Shown here one piece after another: positions 42,781 through 52,419 of a stretch of DNA of 64,000 bases. Position 1 is the stretch's first letter. The number at the start of each line of letters is the position of its first letter. The notes below the pieces were generated by a model. The model was given only the letters and a program-made list of their open reading frames with translations, was not told the origin of the DNA and did not search any database. Source of the DNA: JBQTKD01 sp052389435 (GTDB lineage: Bacteria > Actinomycetota > Actinomycetes > Sporichthyales > Sporichthyaceae); assembly GCA_052389435.1 (NCBI GenBank), contig JBQTIB010000066.1:43493-107492 (forward strand), in the 5' to 3' direction. The position numbers and the translations under genes are program-made.

Positions 42781-43902
42781 ATGGCGACGAAGCCCTTCCG
42801 TGTCGAGATCTCCGAAGCCGCGATCGAGGATCTGCGCGAGCGGTTGGCGCGGACGCGCTGGCCCGAGCCGGCCACGGCGCAGGACTGGTCCCAGGGCGTC
42901 CCGCTCGCCTACGCCCGCGAGCTCTGCGAGTACTGGGCGCGGGACTACGACCCGCGGCGGCTCGAACGGCGGATCAACGCCTACGACCAGAGCCTCGTCG
43001 AGGTCGACGGCCTCGAGATCCACGTGCTGCACGCGCCCTCGCCACATCCCGGCGCCCTGCCGCTGGTGCTGACGCACGGCTGGCCCGGGTCCATCGTGGA
43101 GTTTCTCGACGTCGTCCCCGCCCTGATCGACCCGCCCGATCCGGCGGACGCGTTCTCCGTCCTCTGCCCGACGCTGCCGGGGTTCGGGTACAGCGGCAAG
43201 CCGGTCGATCCCGGCTGGAACGTCGAACGGATCGCGGCGGCCTGGGCCGAGCTGCTGGCGGGCCTCGGGCACGAGCGCTACGGGGCGCACGGCGGGGACT
43301 GGGGCGCGTTCGTCACCGCCGCGCTCGGCAGCGTCGATCCCGACCACGTCGTCGGCATCCACACCACGCTGCCCCGCGCGCCCGAGGTGCCGGAGGCCCC
43401 GGTAACAGCGACCGAGCAGGCCGCGCTGGCCCGGTACGCCGAGTTCCGCGCCCGCGGCGCCGGGTACTCCGCGATCCAGTCGACGCGGCCGCAGACCGTC
43501 GGCTACGGCCTGGTCGACTCCCCGGCGGCGCAGTTGGCCTGGATCCTCGACAAGTTCCACGCGTGGACCGACCACGACGGCGACCTCGAAACGGCGATCG
43601 CCCGCGACGTCCTGCTCGACAACGTCACCCTCTACTGGCTGACGGCATCCGCCGCCTCGTCCGCGCGGCTGTACTGGGAGAGCTTTCCGCGCCACCTCGG
43701 TTCCGAACCCGTCCGCGTCCCGACCGGGGTGTCCGCGTTCCCGAAGGAGATCGCGCTGATTCCGCGGTCCTGGGCGGAGAGGCGGTTCACCGACCTCCGG
43801 TACTGGAACGACTCCCACGAACGCGGCGGGCACTTCGCGTCGTTGGAGGTGCCCGAGGTCTTCGTCGCGGAACTGCGGACCTTCTTCCGGATGGTGCGTT
43901 GA
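42781..43902 (+). CDS. Epoxide hydrolase with N-terminal EHN domain
   Basis: A 373-residue alpha/beta-hydrolase that adds water to epoxides. The EHN helical region occupies residues 1-105. Visible sites are the oxyanion HGWPGS, LPGFGYSG, the nucleophile Asp in GGDWGAF, and the C-terminal HERGGHFASLEVPE histidine; tyrosines of the lid are present (RLYWESF). ATG at 42781. The stop overlaps the TTG start of the DUF418 gene in TTGA, so the two are coupled. Confidence 0.9.
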   Translation: MATKPFRVEISEAAIEDLRERLARTRWPEPATAQDWSQGVPLAYARELCEYWARDYDPRRLERRINAYDQSLVEVDGLEIHVLHAPSPHPGALPLVLTHGWPGSIVEFLDVVPALIDPPDPADAFSVLCPTLPGFGYSGKPVDPGWNVERIAAAWAELLAGLGHERYGAHGGDWGAFVTAALGSVDPDHVVGIHTTLPRAPEVPEAPVTATEQAALARYAEFRARGAGYSAIQSTRPQTVGYGLVDSPAAQLAWILDKFHAWTDHDGDLETAIARDVLLDNVTLYWLTASAASSARLYWESFPRHLGSEPVRVPTGVSAFPKEIALIPRSWAERRFTDLRYWNDSHERGGHFASLEVPEVFVAELRTFFRMVR

Positions 43903-45032
43903 CGTCTGCGGCGGGGCCCGTCGCGCTCGCCGAGCGCGCGCTGGGGCCGGACCTCGCGCGCGGGTTCATGCTGTTGTTCATCGCGCTGGCCAACTCCCAC
44001 TTCCTGCTCCTGGGGGCGGAATACCTCGGCGGCTATCCGCTCGACGGCACGGTCCTCGACGCCGGCGTCGCCTGGGGCCTTTCGACGTTCGTCGACGGCC
44101 GGGCCTACCCGATGTTCGGCCTGCTGTTCGGCTACGGCTTCGCGCAGATCGTGCGCCGCCAGTGGGAGGCCGGGACCCCGCTGCGCGCGCTGCGACGCAT
44201 GCTGTGGCGGCGCAGCGGCGTGCTGCTGGGCGTCGGCCTCGTGCATTCGATCTTGCTGTTCGGCGCGGACATCCTGCGTGCCTACGGCGTCCTGCTCGCC
44301 GTCGTCGGCGTCTGGCTGCTGCGGCGCCGGGACCGCACGCTGCTGATCGTCGCGGCCCTGTTCCTGGTCGTGGGGTTCGTGCCGGACGGCGGGGCCGAGA
44401 CGATCGGGAGCCAGGCGCCGGAGGACTTCATGGTGCCGCCGGACCTTGAAACGCTCCTGCTCGCACGGGCGGAGGCGGCCTGGTTCGTCACGCTGCTCGG
44501 CCCGCTCGGTTTCGTCTGCCCCTTCGCTGTCGGGATGTGGGCCGGACGCCGTCGGGTGCTGGAGTGGCCCGCGGCGCACCGGAACCTGCTGATGCGGACC
44601 GCGGTCGTCGGGTTGGGGGCCGCAGTCCTCGGCGCGCAGCCCTTCGCGCTGACGATCGCCGGGGTCCTCGACGTCTCCGACTCCACGACGCTGGGGTTGC
44701 TGCGCGCGTTGCAGGCCGGCACCGGCGTGCTCGGCGGCTGTGGCTACGCGGCCCTGATCGCCCTGCTCGCCCAGCGGATGCGCGGACCCTTCGTCGACGC
44801 GCTCGCGGCGACGGGGCAACGCTCGATGTCCTGCTACCTCGCCCAGTCCCTCGTCTGGACCCTCGCCTACACCCCGTTCCTGCTCGGTCTGTCCGACGAC
44901 GTGGGCGTCGCGGGGTGCGCGCTGATCGCCACGGCCACCTGGGCCGCAACCGTCTGGTGGGCGAATTCCCTACAGCGCAGGGGAAAGCGCGGCCCGTTCG
45001 AGGTCCTGGTGCGCCGCGCGACCTACCGTTGA
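43899..45032 (+). CDS. DUF418-family polytopic membrane protein
   Basis: A 377-residue membrane protein of the DUF418/YeiB-like family, with about ten membrane segments and the family C-terminal SMSCYLAQSLVWTLAYTPFLLG and AATVWWANSLQRRGKRGPFE. The N-terminal FVDGRAYPMFGLLFGYGFAQ is also typical. The start is TTG at 43899, overlapping the epoxide hydrolase stop; this is inferred from coupling and the frame. Function of the family is unknown, possibly acyltransferase-like. Confidence 0.82.
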   Translation: MTSAAGPVALAERALGPDLARGFMLLFIALANSHFLLLGAEYLGGYPLDGTVLDAGVAWGLSTFVDGRAYPMFGLLFGYGFAQIVRRQWEAGTPLRALRRMLWRRSGVLLGVGLVHSILLFGADILRAYGVLLAVVGVWLLRRRDRTLLIVAALFLVVGFVPDGGAETIGSQAPEDFMVPPDLETLLLARAEAAWFVTLLGPLGFVCPFAVGMWAGRRRVLEWPAAHRNLLMRTAVVGLGAAVLGAQPFALTIAGVLDVSDSTTLGLLRALQAGTGVLGGCGYAALIALLAQRMRGPFVDALAATGQRSMSCYLAQSLVWTLAYTPFLLGLSDDVGVAGCALIATATWAATVWWANSLQRRGKRGPFEVLVRRATYR

Positions 45033-45038
45033 CCGGGG

Positions 45039-47465
45039 TCAGGCGTCGGCGACTGCGCGGATGCGGGAGAGCTTGAACTCGCGGATGCGGTCGTAGCGGT
45101 GGTCGAAGGCGCGCAGGACTCCGGAGTCCAGGGTCAGCGGATCGACGATCGACTCCCCGGCGGTGCCGTCGTCGGTGACGTAGCCGAGCCACACCGACGT
45201 GCCGCCCGCCACGGCCGCGCGCAGCCGTTCCATGCTGTCGGCGGTCGAGGTGCGGGCGACGAGTACCCCGCGGAAGGCACCGTCCTCCTCGCTCACCGCA
45301 ATGGGAGCGCCTGCCGCGCGGCGGGCTGCGTCGGAGGCGCGATCGCCTGCGCGCAGGGCACGGACCGCGGCGCCGACGAGCGTCGGCGGGATGTCGCGCA
45401 CCGCCCACACGGGCTGCGGCGGCCGGGCCGGCTTGCTGCGGCGGCCGACGGGCTTGGTCACCACGACCGCGCCCGAGGTCGACTCCGCGGTCGGGGCGTA
45501 GCCGAGTTCGCGCAGCTTGCCGAGCAGCTCCTCTGGCCCGACGCCCGCGGTGAGCACGGTGGGCGCGAGCCGGCGCAGTTTCAGGCCCGCGGTGCCCTTG
45601 GCGGCCATCAGTTCGGACACGACGCTTTCGTCGTCGCAGCGCAGGTAGCCCTTGGCCGAGCCGACCCGAATGCGGCCGTGGCGGCGGGCGACGTCCTCGA
45701 CGAGGTAGGCCAACGGCTGCGGGACGCCGGTCTTGGACGCCGCGGCCAACAATTCCTGGACTTCGGCGGCGCTGCGCCCGAGGTCGAGGGCGCGCCGGAT
45801 GGAGTCCGCGGTGAACCGGTAGACCGTGGCCGCGCCGCTGGACTCCACGTCGGCCATCGTCGCGAGGTCCCGCGCGAGTTCGCGGGTCAGCGGGCCGGGT
45901 GCCACGGCGGTCAGGTCGGCCTGGATCAGCACGTGGTCCAACGGTGGCGGAAGTGCCTTCCGTAGGAGATCTGACGCGGCGTCGGTTCGGTCGTCGAGGA
46001 GGGCGCGGCTCCAGGCGGGCAGAGTGCCGTGGCCGGTGACGCCCAGCTCCGCGGCCTCGGCCAGCACCGCGCGGACGAAGGCCTCCTGGTTCGCTCCGGA
46101 CCGTCGCGGGGCCGCCCACACGAGCCGGGCCCACACCGAGGCGGCGTCGGCGGCGCCGCCCTCGGGGAGCGTGGCGAGTTCGCCGAGGGCGGCGCGGCGC
46201 AGGGGCGCGGCCCAGCTGCGGTCCAGGTCCGCACCGAGGGCTGCCAGCGGCCGGTCCTTGCCGGTCGCGTCGCTGCGGGAGCCGACCAGTGCCGCCACCC
46301 GGCTCGTCGTCAGCCACGCGGCGGCGAGCTCGGTCCAGCGCGCCGCGGGGTCCGCCGCGAGCCATCTGTCGTAGGAGGTAGTCGGCAGCCACACCTCGCC
46401 GGTGTGCCCGTCGGTCGCCGCCAGGCCGGCGACGAAGGTCAGTTCGACGACCAGCGCGGTACTCGCGGGCGAGAGGTTGAGCAGCGTCTGCGCGCGTTTG
46501 AGGTCGCGCACCCCGAGACCGCCGCCGCTGCGCAGGGCGGCCGGCGGGTCCGCAGCCCAGGATTCGAGCAGCGCCTCGACGTACTGCAGCGTCGCGAGGA
46601 CCTGCCCGGCGGCGCTGCGTTCGGCCTGCGCCGCAGCGACCTTCGTCGGCTCCAGCGGCGGTGGCGCAGTCGCGGGCTCCGGATGCAGCGCACCGCCCCG
46701 CAGCGCAACGGCCACCTCCGCGGGCAGCACGACGTTCTGCGCGTCCAAGGCCATCAGCACACCGCGCGCCAGCAGCCACTCGAGGGGCCCGGTGGCCTCG
46801 TCGGGGCGCACCGAACGGTCGGCACGGGCCACCGCCCCGCCCGCGGCCCGGTCGACCTTGTGCAGCAGTTCCAGGGCCTCCGGCGGGGCGTCGGCCAGCA
46901 CCCGCGCGAGCCCGGCGGGATCGCCGAGCAGTCGGCGCAGTTGGTTCAGCGCGGACACCGGGTCCGGGGTCGTCGGCAGGCCGAGGTCCATCGACAGGTG
47001 CTGCAGCCGGGCGGGCGGATACCCGGCCGCTGCGGTGGACAGCGGGGGGCCGGTGCCGCCCGGGCCGGCGCCCAACGCCTCGCGCGCCGAACGGACCAGG
47101 TGCAGGGCGTCGTCGCCGCCCCAGAGCAGCGCCCGTTCGCGCAGCCGGCCCAGCGCCGCCTCGACCTCCGCGAGCTTCGCGGGCACGAGGCGGTGCACCT
47201 CGGCGGCGTCGGTCGGGCCCGGCAGGTACGCGACGGCGTCCAGCACCTGGAGGGTGAACCGGTCCAGGCCGTCCATGGCACGCGTGACCGAGAACCGGGC
47301 GGCGGCCCGCGCCACGAGGTCGGTGAAGTCCCGCGGGACGGGGTTGAGCAGGTCCGCGCGATGGCGCAGCAGCGCCTCGAGCTCGGCGTCGTCGCGACGG
47401 CGCAGGTCGTCGGCCAGCGTGCGGGGCGGCCCCGACGCGGCCGCGAGCTCTCCGCGTCCAGTCAT
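45039..47465 (-). CDS. Helicase-associated protein (XPB companion)
   Basis: An 808-residue protein of the actinobacterial helicase-associated family found near XPB. Winged-helix-like repeats cover the N-terminus (LADDLRRRDDAELEALLRHR), a central helical region follows, and the C-terminal 80 residues have a WYL-like fold (SVWLGYVTDDGTAGESIVDP, YDRIREFKLSRIRAV). It lacks helicase motifs I and II. ATG at 47465; upstream frame runs into unrelated sequence. It probably assists XPB in DNA repair, but the exact role is unknown. Confidence 0.8.
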   Translation of the reverse strand: MTGRGELAAASGPPRTLADDLRRRDDAELEALLRHRADLLNPVPRDFTDLVARAAARFSVTRAMDGLDRFTLQVLDAVAYLPGPTDAAEVHRLVPAKLAEVEAALGRLRERALLWGGDDALHLVRSAREALGAGPGGTGPPLSTAAAGYPPARLQHLSMDLGLPTTPDPVSALNQLRRLLGDPAGLARVLADAPPEALELLHKVDRAAGGAVARADRSVRPDEATGPLEWLLARGVLMALDAQNVVLPAEVAVALRGGALHPEPATAPPPLEPTKVAAAQAERSAAGQVLATLQYVEALLESWAADPPAALRSGGGLGVRDLKRAQTLLNLSPASTALVVELTFVAGLAATDGHTGEVWLPTTSYDRWLAADPAARWTELAAAWLTTSRVAALVGSRSDATGKDRPLAALGADLDRSWAAPLRRAALGELATLPEGGAADAASVWARLVWAAPRRSGANQEAFVRAVLAEAAELGVTGHGTLPAWSRALLDDRTDAASDLLRKALPPPLDHVLIQADLTAVAPGPLTRELARDLATMADVESSGAATVYRFTADSIRRALDLGRSAAEVQELLAAASKTGVPQPLAYLVEDVARRHGRIRVGSAKGYLRCDDESVVSELMAAKGTAGLKLRRLAPTVLTAGVGPEELLGKLRELGYAPTAESTSGAVVVTKPVGRRSKPARPPQPVWAVRDIPPTLVGAAVRALRAGDRASDAARRAAGAPIAVSEEDGAFRGVLVARTSTADSMERLRAAVAGGTSVWLGYVTDDGTAGESIVDPLTLDSGVLRAFDHRYDRIREFKLSRIRAVADA

Positions 47466-47678
47466 CCGGCCCACGCTAGACGGTGGCGAGCGTTCGCGAG
47501 TCCCAGTGCGATCCGGATCTCCCCGGCCACCGCCCGCGGGACCGGCCCGGCGACCTCCCGCAGCGGCGCCCGGCGCACCACCGGCGGTACGACGCGCGGG
47601 CGTTGGGGAGGTCATCCGAGAGCGGCAGGGCGGCGCGGCTCCGGTGGCAGCGGGCGAGGGTGCCTCAGGATCGGAGCC

Positions 47679-48566
47679 ATGAGGCGGATTCCGGCGGACC
47701 GGATCGTCGCGGAGTACCTGGCGCAGGCCGCCGCGGCGTCCAGCGGGCTGCTCCCGGCCCACCGCGAGGAGTTCCTCGACCGATTGCACGACGAGGTCCG
47801 CGACCGGGTCGGGCAGGGCCCGCGCCGCGACGTCGCGGCCGTCACCGCCGCCCTCGCCGAGCTCGGCGAACCGAGCCTGCTCGTCGCGCGGGAGCGGGCT
47901 CGGCTCGCCCTCGGTCTCGGCGTCGTGGTGCGCGACGCCCGCCGACGGGCCGACACGGACCCGCCACGGCACGCGCCGTCGCCGGAGGCGGCCGAGGAAT
48001 CCACCCCTCCGTCCCGACCCGACGGGCTCACCGCCGCCGTGGTGCGCCAGCGCGGTACCGCGGAGCTGCCGCCCGACCTGCGGGTTCGCCCGCTCTACCG
48101 CGGCCCGGAGCCCGAGCCCGAGCCGGCCGAGCCGGGCTGGCGAGACGGTCTGCGCGGCCTGCGCTGGGAGGCTGCCGCGCTGGCGATGTTCGTGGTCGGA
48201 CCGCTGGTCGCCGGACTGCTCGCGCTGTTCCTCGGCGCCGCGATGGTGGCCCGCTCCACGTTCTGGGACGTCCGAGACAAGGTGGCGGCGCTGCTGTTCC
48301 TGCCCGCCGTCGGCCTGCTCGGGGCGCTGGTCTGGGCCTGGGCCTCCGCGACGCAGCTCAACGAGTTCGAGGCCTCCGGGGCGCGGCTGCGCGCCGCCGG
48401 AGAGTCCCTCGCCGCGACCGGCCGCTACGCGGTCCCGGTCCTCGGCCTGCTGATCGCCGCGCGCCTGGGCTACCTCGTCGTCCGCGCCGCCGGCGAGCTG
48501 GGGAGGGGACCCGACGCGGCCGGCTGGGCCGAAACCGGGCGGCGCGCCGGCGGGTCCGCCGGGTAG
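47679..48566 (+). CDS. Membrane protein with HAAS-like N-terminal domain
   Basis: A 295-residue protein. Residues 1-80 resemble the HAAS helical domain (LPAHREEFLDRLHDEVRDRV, VTAALAELGEPSLLVARER), which in firmicutes and actinobacteria senses signals with a PadR-type partner. A Pro/Arg linker and then three or four membrane helices follow (AALAMFVVGPLVAGLLALFL, VAALLFLPAVGLLGALVWAW, AVPVLGLLIAARLGYLVV). No PadR gene is adjacent. ATG at 47679 has CGGAG upstream. It lies divergently from the helicase-associated gene. Confidence 0.65.
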   Translation: MRRIPADRIVAEYLAQAAAASSGLLPAHREEFLDRLHDEVRDRVGQGPRRDVAAVTAALAELGEPSLLVARERARLALGLGVVVRDARRRADTDPPRHAPSPEAAEESTPPSRPDGLTAAVVRQRGTAELPPDLRVRPLYRGPEPEPEPAEPGWRDGLRGLRWEAAALAMFVVGPLVAGLLALFLGAAMVARSTFWDVRDKVAALLFLPAVGLLGALVWAWASATQLNEFEASGARLRAAGESLAATGRYAVPVLGLLIAARLGYLVVRAAGELGRGPDAAGWAETGRRAGGSAG

Positions 48567-48619
48567 CCTTCGCTGGGTTGTCCGACGCGGGGTCGGACCG
48601 TATGGGGGCGGGGTCAGCG

Positions 48620-49003
48620 GTGCCCACGGGCAAGGTGAAGTGGTTCGACGACGACAAGGGCTTCGGCTTCGTGTCTCGCGACGGCGGCTCGGACGTGTTC
48701 GTCCACAAGGACGCACTGCCCGCCGGAACCTCGACGATCAAGCCCGGCGTCCGCGTCGAGTACGGCATCGTCCAGGGCCGGCGCGGGGACCAGGCGCTGT
48801 CCGTTCGCATCCTCGACCCGATTCCCTCGGTGGCGCGCGCGAACCGCAAGACCCCCGACGAGATGGCGGTGCTCGTCGAGGATCTGATCAAGGTGCTCGA
48901 CTCGCTGTCCAACGGCTACCGCCGCGGCCGCCACCCCGGTGGCCCCGAGGGCAAGAAGATGGCCGCGGTCCTGCGCGCCGTCGCCGACGACATCGAGGGC
49001 TGA
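48620..49003 (+). CDS. Cold-shock-domain protein with C-terminal extension
   Basis: A 127-residue protein. Residues 1-68 are a cold-shock domain (PTGKVKWFDDDKGFGFVSRD with RNP1 GFGFV and RNP2 VFVHK), and the remaining 60 residues are a helical tail specific to actinobacteria (RKTPDEMAVLVEDLIKVLDS, KKMAAVLRAVADDI). GTG at 48620 is preferred because the family begins at this MPTGKVKW; ATG at 48602 is in frame. It converges with an MFS gene and ends at a terminator. Confidence 0.88.
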   Translation: MPTGKVKWFDDDKGFGFVSRDGGSDVFVHKDALPAGTSTIKPGVRVEYGIVQGRRGDQALSVRILDPIPSVARANRKTPDEMAVLVEDLIKVLDSLSNGYRRGRHPGGPEGKKMAAVLRAVADDIEG

Positions 49004-49026
49004 CCGCCCGCCCCAGTGCCTGTGCA

Positions 49027-49048
49027 GCCCGCTCGTGGCCGAGCGGGC
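49027..49048. terminator. Bidirectional terminator
   Basis: A perfect 9-bp stem (49027-49035 with 49040-49048) on a TGGC loop between converging genes. Confidence 0.75.
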
Positions 49049-49064
49049 GGGATGCCGGCCGCGG

Positions 49065-50639
49065 TCAGTGGAAGCGGTCTTGGTGGTGGTCGCGGTGCTG
49101 TGCGGCCAGCGGCGGGAACGGGATGTCCGCGGGCTCCGGCGCAGCCGCCGGGGCGGGCGTCGGGTCCGGGGCCGGCGCCGGGTCCGGAACCTCGAACGCG
49201 GGCTCGGCCGCGGGCCGGGAGGCGGCGGCCTGCCGGGCCCGGTTGCTCCGCGCCCGGCGGTTCTCCCGGGCCTGGCCGAGCACGATGGCGGTCAGGGTGA
49301 TCATCGCGCCGGCGGCGATGCCGAACCCGACGTCGCCGCGCAGCGGGAGCCCGATGCCCAGCGCACCGCCCGCGACCCACGCCAACTGCAGTCGGGTCTC
49401 GCTGCGGGCGAAGGCCGAGGCGGTGTTCTCCTCGGCGACGTCGCGCTGGATCATCGCGTCGAGGGCGAGCTTGCCCAGCGTCTGCGCGAAGCCGGTCCCG
49501 GCGCCCGCGGCGAGCACCGTGACGAGCCCGTACCCGACGGCCGCGAGCAGCAGCACCGTCGCGAGGACGACGAGCAAGAGCACGACGACGATCTCGGGGG
49601 CGCGCTGTTTCATCGCGGCCCCGACGGCGGTTCCGACGACGCTGCCGATGCCCGCGGCGCCGAGGACGAGGCCGAGCGCCATCGTGTCCGAGACGCCGCT
49701 GATGGGGTCCTGACGCAGCAGGAACGCGAGGAAAAGGGTCAGGAAGCCGGCGACGGCCCGGAAGGCCATGTTCGCCTTCAGCCCCAGGGCCACCGACGGG
49801 CCGACGTAACCCGCCGACGGCCCGGCGACCTCGCCGCGGCGCAGCCCGATCGTCTGGGTGTCCGACAGCGAGGCGGGCTGTTCGGCCACCGCCGAGTCCA
49901 CCCGCTTGGGCAGGCGCAGGGACAGGATGCCGCCGACCACGAACATCGCCGCGGCGCCGCGCAGCGTCCACTCGACCCCGACGACCTTGGTGACCAGTGC
50001 GCCGACGCCCGCGGCCGCCGCCGCCGCGAGCAGGCCCGCCATGTTGGTCCAGGAATTGGCCCGCACCAACGGCACCGACGGCGGCAGCAGGCGTGGCACG
50101 CACGCCGATTTGGTCACCGCGAACGCCTTGGACGAGGCGAGGATGCCGAAGACCGCCGGATAGAGCCACAGCCCCGCGTTGGAGATAGTGCCGACGATCG
50201 ACCAGGCCAGGAACGCGCGGACGAAGAACGTCGTCGCGATCGCGTACCGGCGCCCGGACCGGAACTTGTCCAGCAGCGGCCCGATCAGCGGGGCCAGCAG
50301 CGCGAACGGGACCATCGTGACGATCAGGTAGAGCGCGACCCGGCCGCGGGCCTCGCCGATCGGCACCGAGAAGAACAGCGACCCGGCGAGTGCGACGGTG
50401 ACCAGCGCGTCGGCCGCCGAGTTGACGCCGCACAGCTCGGTCAGCTTGGACATGCCGGACTCGCCGGCGCCCTGGGCGTTCGTGGCCCGGCGGACCGTGC
50501 GCCGGGTGGCCGAGCCCGCGCGCACGCCGGCGCGGGCCGTGGTGCGGGCGGCCTCGCGCCACGCGGCGGCGCCGCCGGGACCGGAGCGGCCCGGCTCGCG
50601 CGGCGGCGGAGGCGGCGAGGACGGTGGGTTGGTCGACAT
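49065..50639 (-). CDS. MFS transporter with cytoplasmic proline-rich tails
   Basis: A 524-residue transporter with about twelve membrane segments. The N-terminus is a Pro/Arg/Ala-rich cytoplasmic tail (about 60 residues); the first helix region (LCGVNSAADALVTVALAGSL) leads to LLDKFRSGRRYAIATTFF, the loop 2-3 pattern of MFS exporters. The C-terminal tail is a Pro/Ala run ending in HRDHHQDRFH. ATG at 50639. Substrate unknown. It is divergent from the DUF3027 gene 121 bp away. Confidence 0.82.
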   Translation of the reverse strand: MSTNPPSSPPPPPREPGRSGPGGAAAWREAARTTARAGVRAGSATRRTVRRATNAQGAGESGMSKLTELCGVNSAADALVTVALAGSLFFSVPIGEARGRVALYLIVTMVPFALLAPLIGPLLDKFRSGRRYAIATTFFVRAFLAWSIVGTISNAGLWLYPAVFGILASSKAFAVTKSACVPRLLPPSVPLVRANSWTNMAGLLAAAAAAGVGALVTKVVGVEWTLRGAAAMFVVGGILSLRLPKRVDSAVAEQPASLSDTQTIGLRRGEVAGPSAGYVGPSVALGLKANMAFRAVAGFLTLFLAFLLRQDPISGVSDTMALGLVLGAAGIGSVVGTAVGAAMKQRAPEIVVVLLLVVLATVLLLAAVGYGLVTVLAAGAGTGFAQTLGKLALDAMIQRDVAEENTASAFARSETRLQLAWVAGGALGIGLPLRGDVGFGIAAGAMITLTAIVLGQARENRRARSNRARQAAASRPAAEPAFEVPDPAPAPDPTPAPAAAPEPADIPFPPLAAQHRDHHQDRFH

Positions 50640-50760
50640 CGGGACCAATCCTGCCCCTTTTCGCTCTCCACAGTGCCCTTGGGGAGGTGGGTCGTCGTCA
50701 ACGATCCGCTGGATGAGGTTGAATTCCAAGGGTTGGCCCACCCCGATCCCGGAGGCGTTC

Positions 50761-51702
50761 GTGAGCACCACGACCCGCACCAAGCGCTCGGCCGTCGATT
50801 CGGCCTGCGCCGAAGCGGTCTCGGAGGCTCGCGCCGAAGCGGTCGCGGTCGCCGGTTTCGAGGTCGGAGACCACCTCGGCTACGTCGCCGAGGACGAGCG
50901 CGCGGTCACCCACCACTTCGCCTGCACGAACCCGGCCTACGTCGGCTGGCACTGGGCCGTCACGGTCGTCCGCGCCGCGCGGGCCAAGACGGTCACCGTC
51001 GCCGAGGTCGTGCTGCTGCCCGGCGACGCCGCCGTGCTCGCGCCGGTCTGGGTGCCGTGGGAGGACCGGCTGCGCCCGGGCGACCTCGGCCCCGGGGACA
51101 TCCTGCCGATCGCCGAGGACGACGACCGCGTCATGCCCGGGTGGGCCGCCCCGCCCACTCCGCCGTTCGACCCCGAGGCCTCCCGGGAGCAGTGGTGGGT
51201 CGCCGCCGAGGCCGGCCTGGTCCGCCCGCGGGTCATGTCCCCGCTCGGCCGCGCGGACACGATCGACCGCTGGTACAGCGGCGAACGCGGCCCCGACGCC
51301 CCGATCGCCCAGGCCGCCCCGAGCAACTGCGCCTCCTGCGGCTTCGGGCTGCCGATGGCCGGGGCCATCGGCCGCCTCTTCGCCGTCTGCGCCAACGAGT
51401 ACGCCCCCGACGACGGGCACGTCGTGTCCCTGGACCACGGCTGCGGCGGGCACTCGGAGATCACCGCGATTCCGGCCGCGCTGGCCGAGCGCACCGACGT
51501 CGTGCTGGACGACGAGAGCCTCGAGGTCGTCGAGGCCGACGGGCAGGCCGAGGCGGTGGCTGCCGACGTCGTGCTCGACGCCGCAGTCGACGAGGCTCCC
51601 GGGGAGATCTCCGACCTGCCGGATGTCGTCGACTCCGCGCCTGAGCAGGACGCTCCCGCCGAGGCCGACTCCGACTCCGAGGCGGACGCTCCCGCTCCGT
51701 GA
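50761..51702 (+). CDS. DUF3027-family protein
   Basis: A 313-residue soluble protein of the actinobacterial DUF3027 family: GDHLGYVAEDERAVTHHFAC, NPAYVGWHWAVTVVRAARA, PGDLGPGDILP and the Cys-rich zinc-like block NCASCGFGL with VSLDHGCGGHSE. The last 60 residues are acidic low complexity. GTG at 50761 follows CGGAGG. It is always near the MFS and cold-shock genes in actinobacteria, but its role is unknown. Confidence 0.88.
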   Translation: MSTTTRTKRSAVDSACAEAVSEARAEAVAVAGFEVGDHLGYVAEDERAVTHHFACTNPAYVGWHWAVTVVRAARAKTVTVAEVVLLPGDAAVLAPVWVPWEDRLRPGDLGPGDILPIAEDDDRVMPGWAAPPTPPFDPEASREQWWVAAEAGLVRPRVMSPLGRADTIDRWYSGERGPDAPIAQAAPSNCASCGFGLPMAGAIGRLFAVCANEYAPDDGHVVSLDHGCGGHSEITAIPAALAERTDVVLDDESLEVVEADGQAEAVAADVVLDAAVDEAPGEISDLPDVVDSAPEQDAPAEADSDSEADAPAP

Positions 51703-51891
51703 ACGGGGTTCGGCCCGCCGCGCCTCGCCGGGTTCTGGAAGCCCCCGAACGGGTGAAGGTGTCGCCCGCCGCCGACGCTTTCGGCGCAGGTCGCTAGGCC
51801 CTTGGGGTGCTCTTGATCGGGTTATGGGCGCGAACTGCGCGTGGCGCGACGACGATCAAGCGATCGACGCAGCATTCGCAGGAGGACCCCC

Positions 51892-52371
51892 ATGCGCAAG
51901 ATCGTTCGAATCTCGGTCGTCGGCCTGATCGCCGCGCCGCTGGTGCTCGGTGCCTCCGGTGTCGCGTCCGCGGCAGAGCAGGCCGCCCCCGCCAAGCGCG
52001 GCGGCAGCACCAACCTGCTCGGGCTCGGCGGCGGGGACGGTCTGCTCGGGACCGGCCTGCTCGGCGACGGCCGCAGCGACAAGAAGGGCAAGAAGGGCAA
52101 GAAGTCGAAGAAGGGCAAGGGCAAGCACCAGGCCAACAGCATCCTGGGCCTCGAGCTCCTCGGCGGGGACGGCCTGCTCGGCACCGGCCTGCTCGGCGAC
52201 GACGAGGGCCTGCTCGGCCTCGACCTCGGCGGCGAGGGCGGCCTGCTCGGCACCGGCCTGCTCGGCGGCGACGACCGTCGCGACCGGGACAAGGGCAACG
52301 GCAAGCGCCACCGCGGCAGCTCGGACGACAACGACGACGACTTCCCGTTCGACGACGCCCGCGCCAGGTAA
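51892..52371 (+). CDS. Secreted GLLG-repeat protein
   Basis: A 159-residue exported protein. A signal peptide (MRKIVRISVVGLI core, cleavage near ASA) is followed by three copies of GLLGTGLLG (within LLGGDGLLGTGLLG-type blocks), a lysine-rich spacer KKGKKGKKSKKGKGKH between the first and second, and an Asp-rich tail SSDDNDDDFPFDD. The repeats would give amphipathic, amyloid-like strands. No family is recognised. ATG at 51892 has GGAGGA. It may be a surface-coat protein. Confidence 0.7.
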   Translation: MRKIVRISVVGLIAAPLVLGASGVASAAEQAAPAKRGGSTNLLGLGGGDGLLGTGLLGDGRSDKKGKKGKKSKKGKGKHQANSILGLELLGGDGLLGTGLLGDDEGLLGLDLGGEGGLLGTGLLGGDDRRDRDKGNGKRHRGSSDDNDDDFPFDDARAR

Positions 52372-52381
52372 CGACCCGGGG

Positions 52382-52419
52382 AGCGCCGCTCTCGCCGATC
52401 AGTCGGCGCGGGCGGCGCT
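52382..52419. terminator. Nested-stem bidirectional terminator
   Basis: An outer 8-bp stem (52382-52389 with 52412-52419) encloses an inner 6-bp stem (52393-52398 with 52403-52408). It starts 10 bp after the GLLG gene and covers the end of the converging DUF2530 gene. Confidence 0.7.

Noticed and set aside
47466..48716. N-terminal extension of the helicase-associated protein to 48716
   Set aside because: Crosses the divergent HAAS-like gene and the cold-shock gene; ATG at 47465 opens the recognisable domain.
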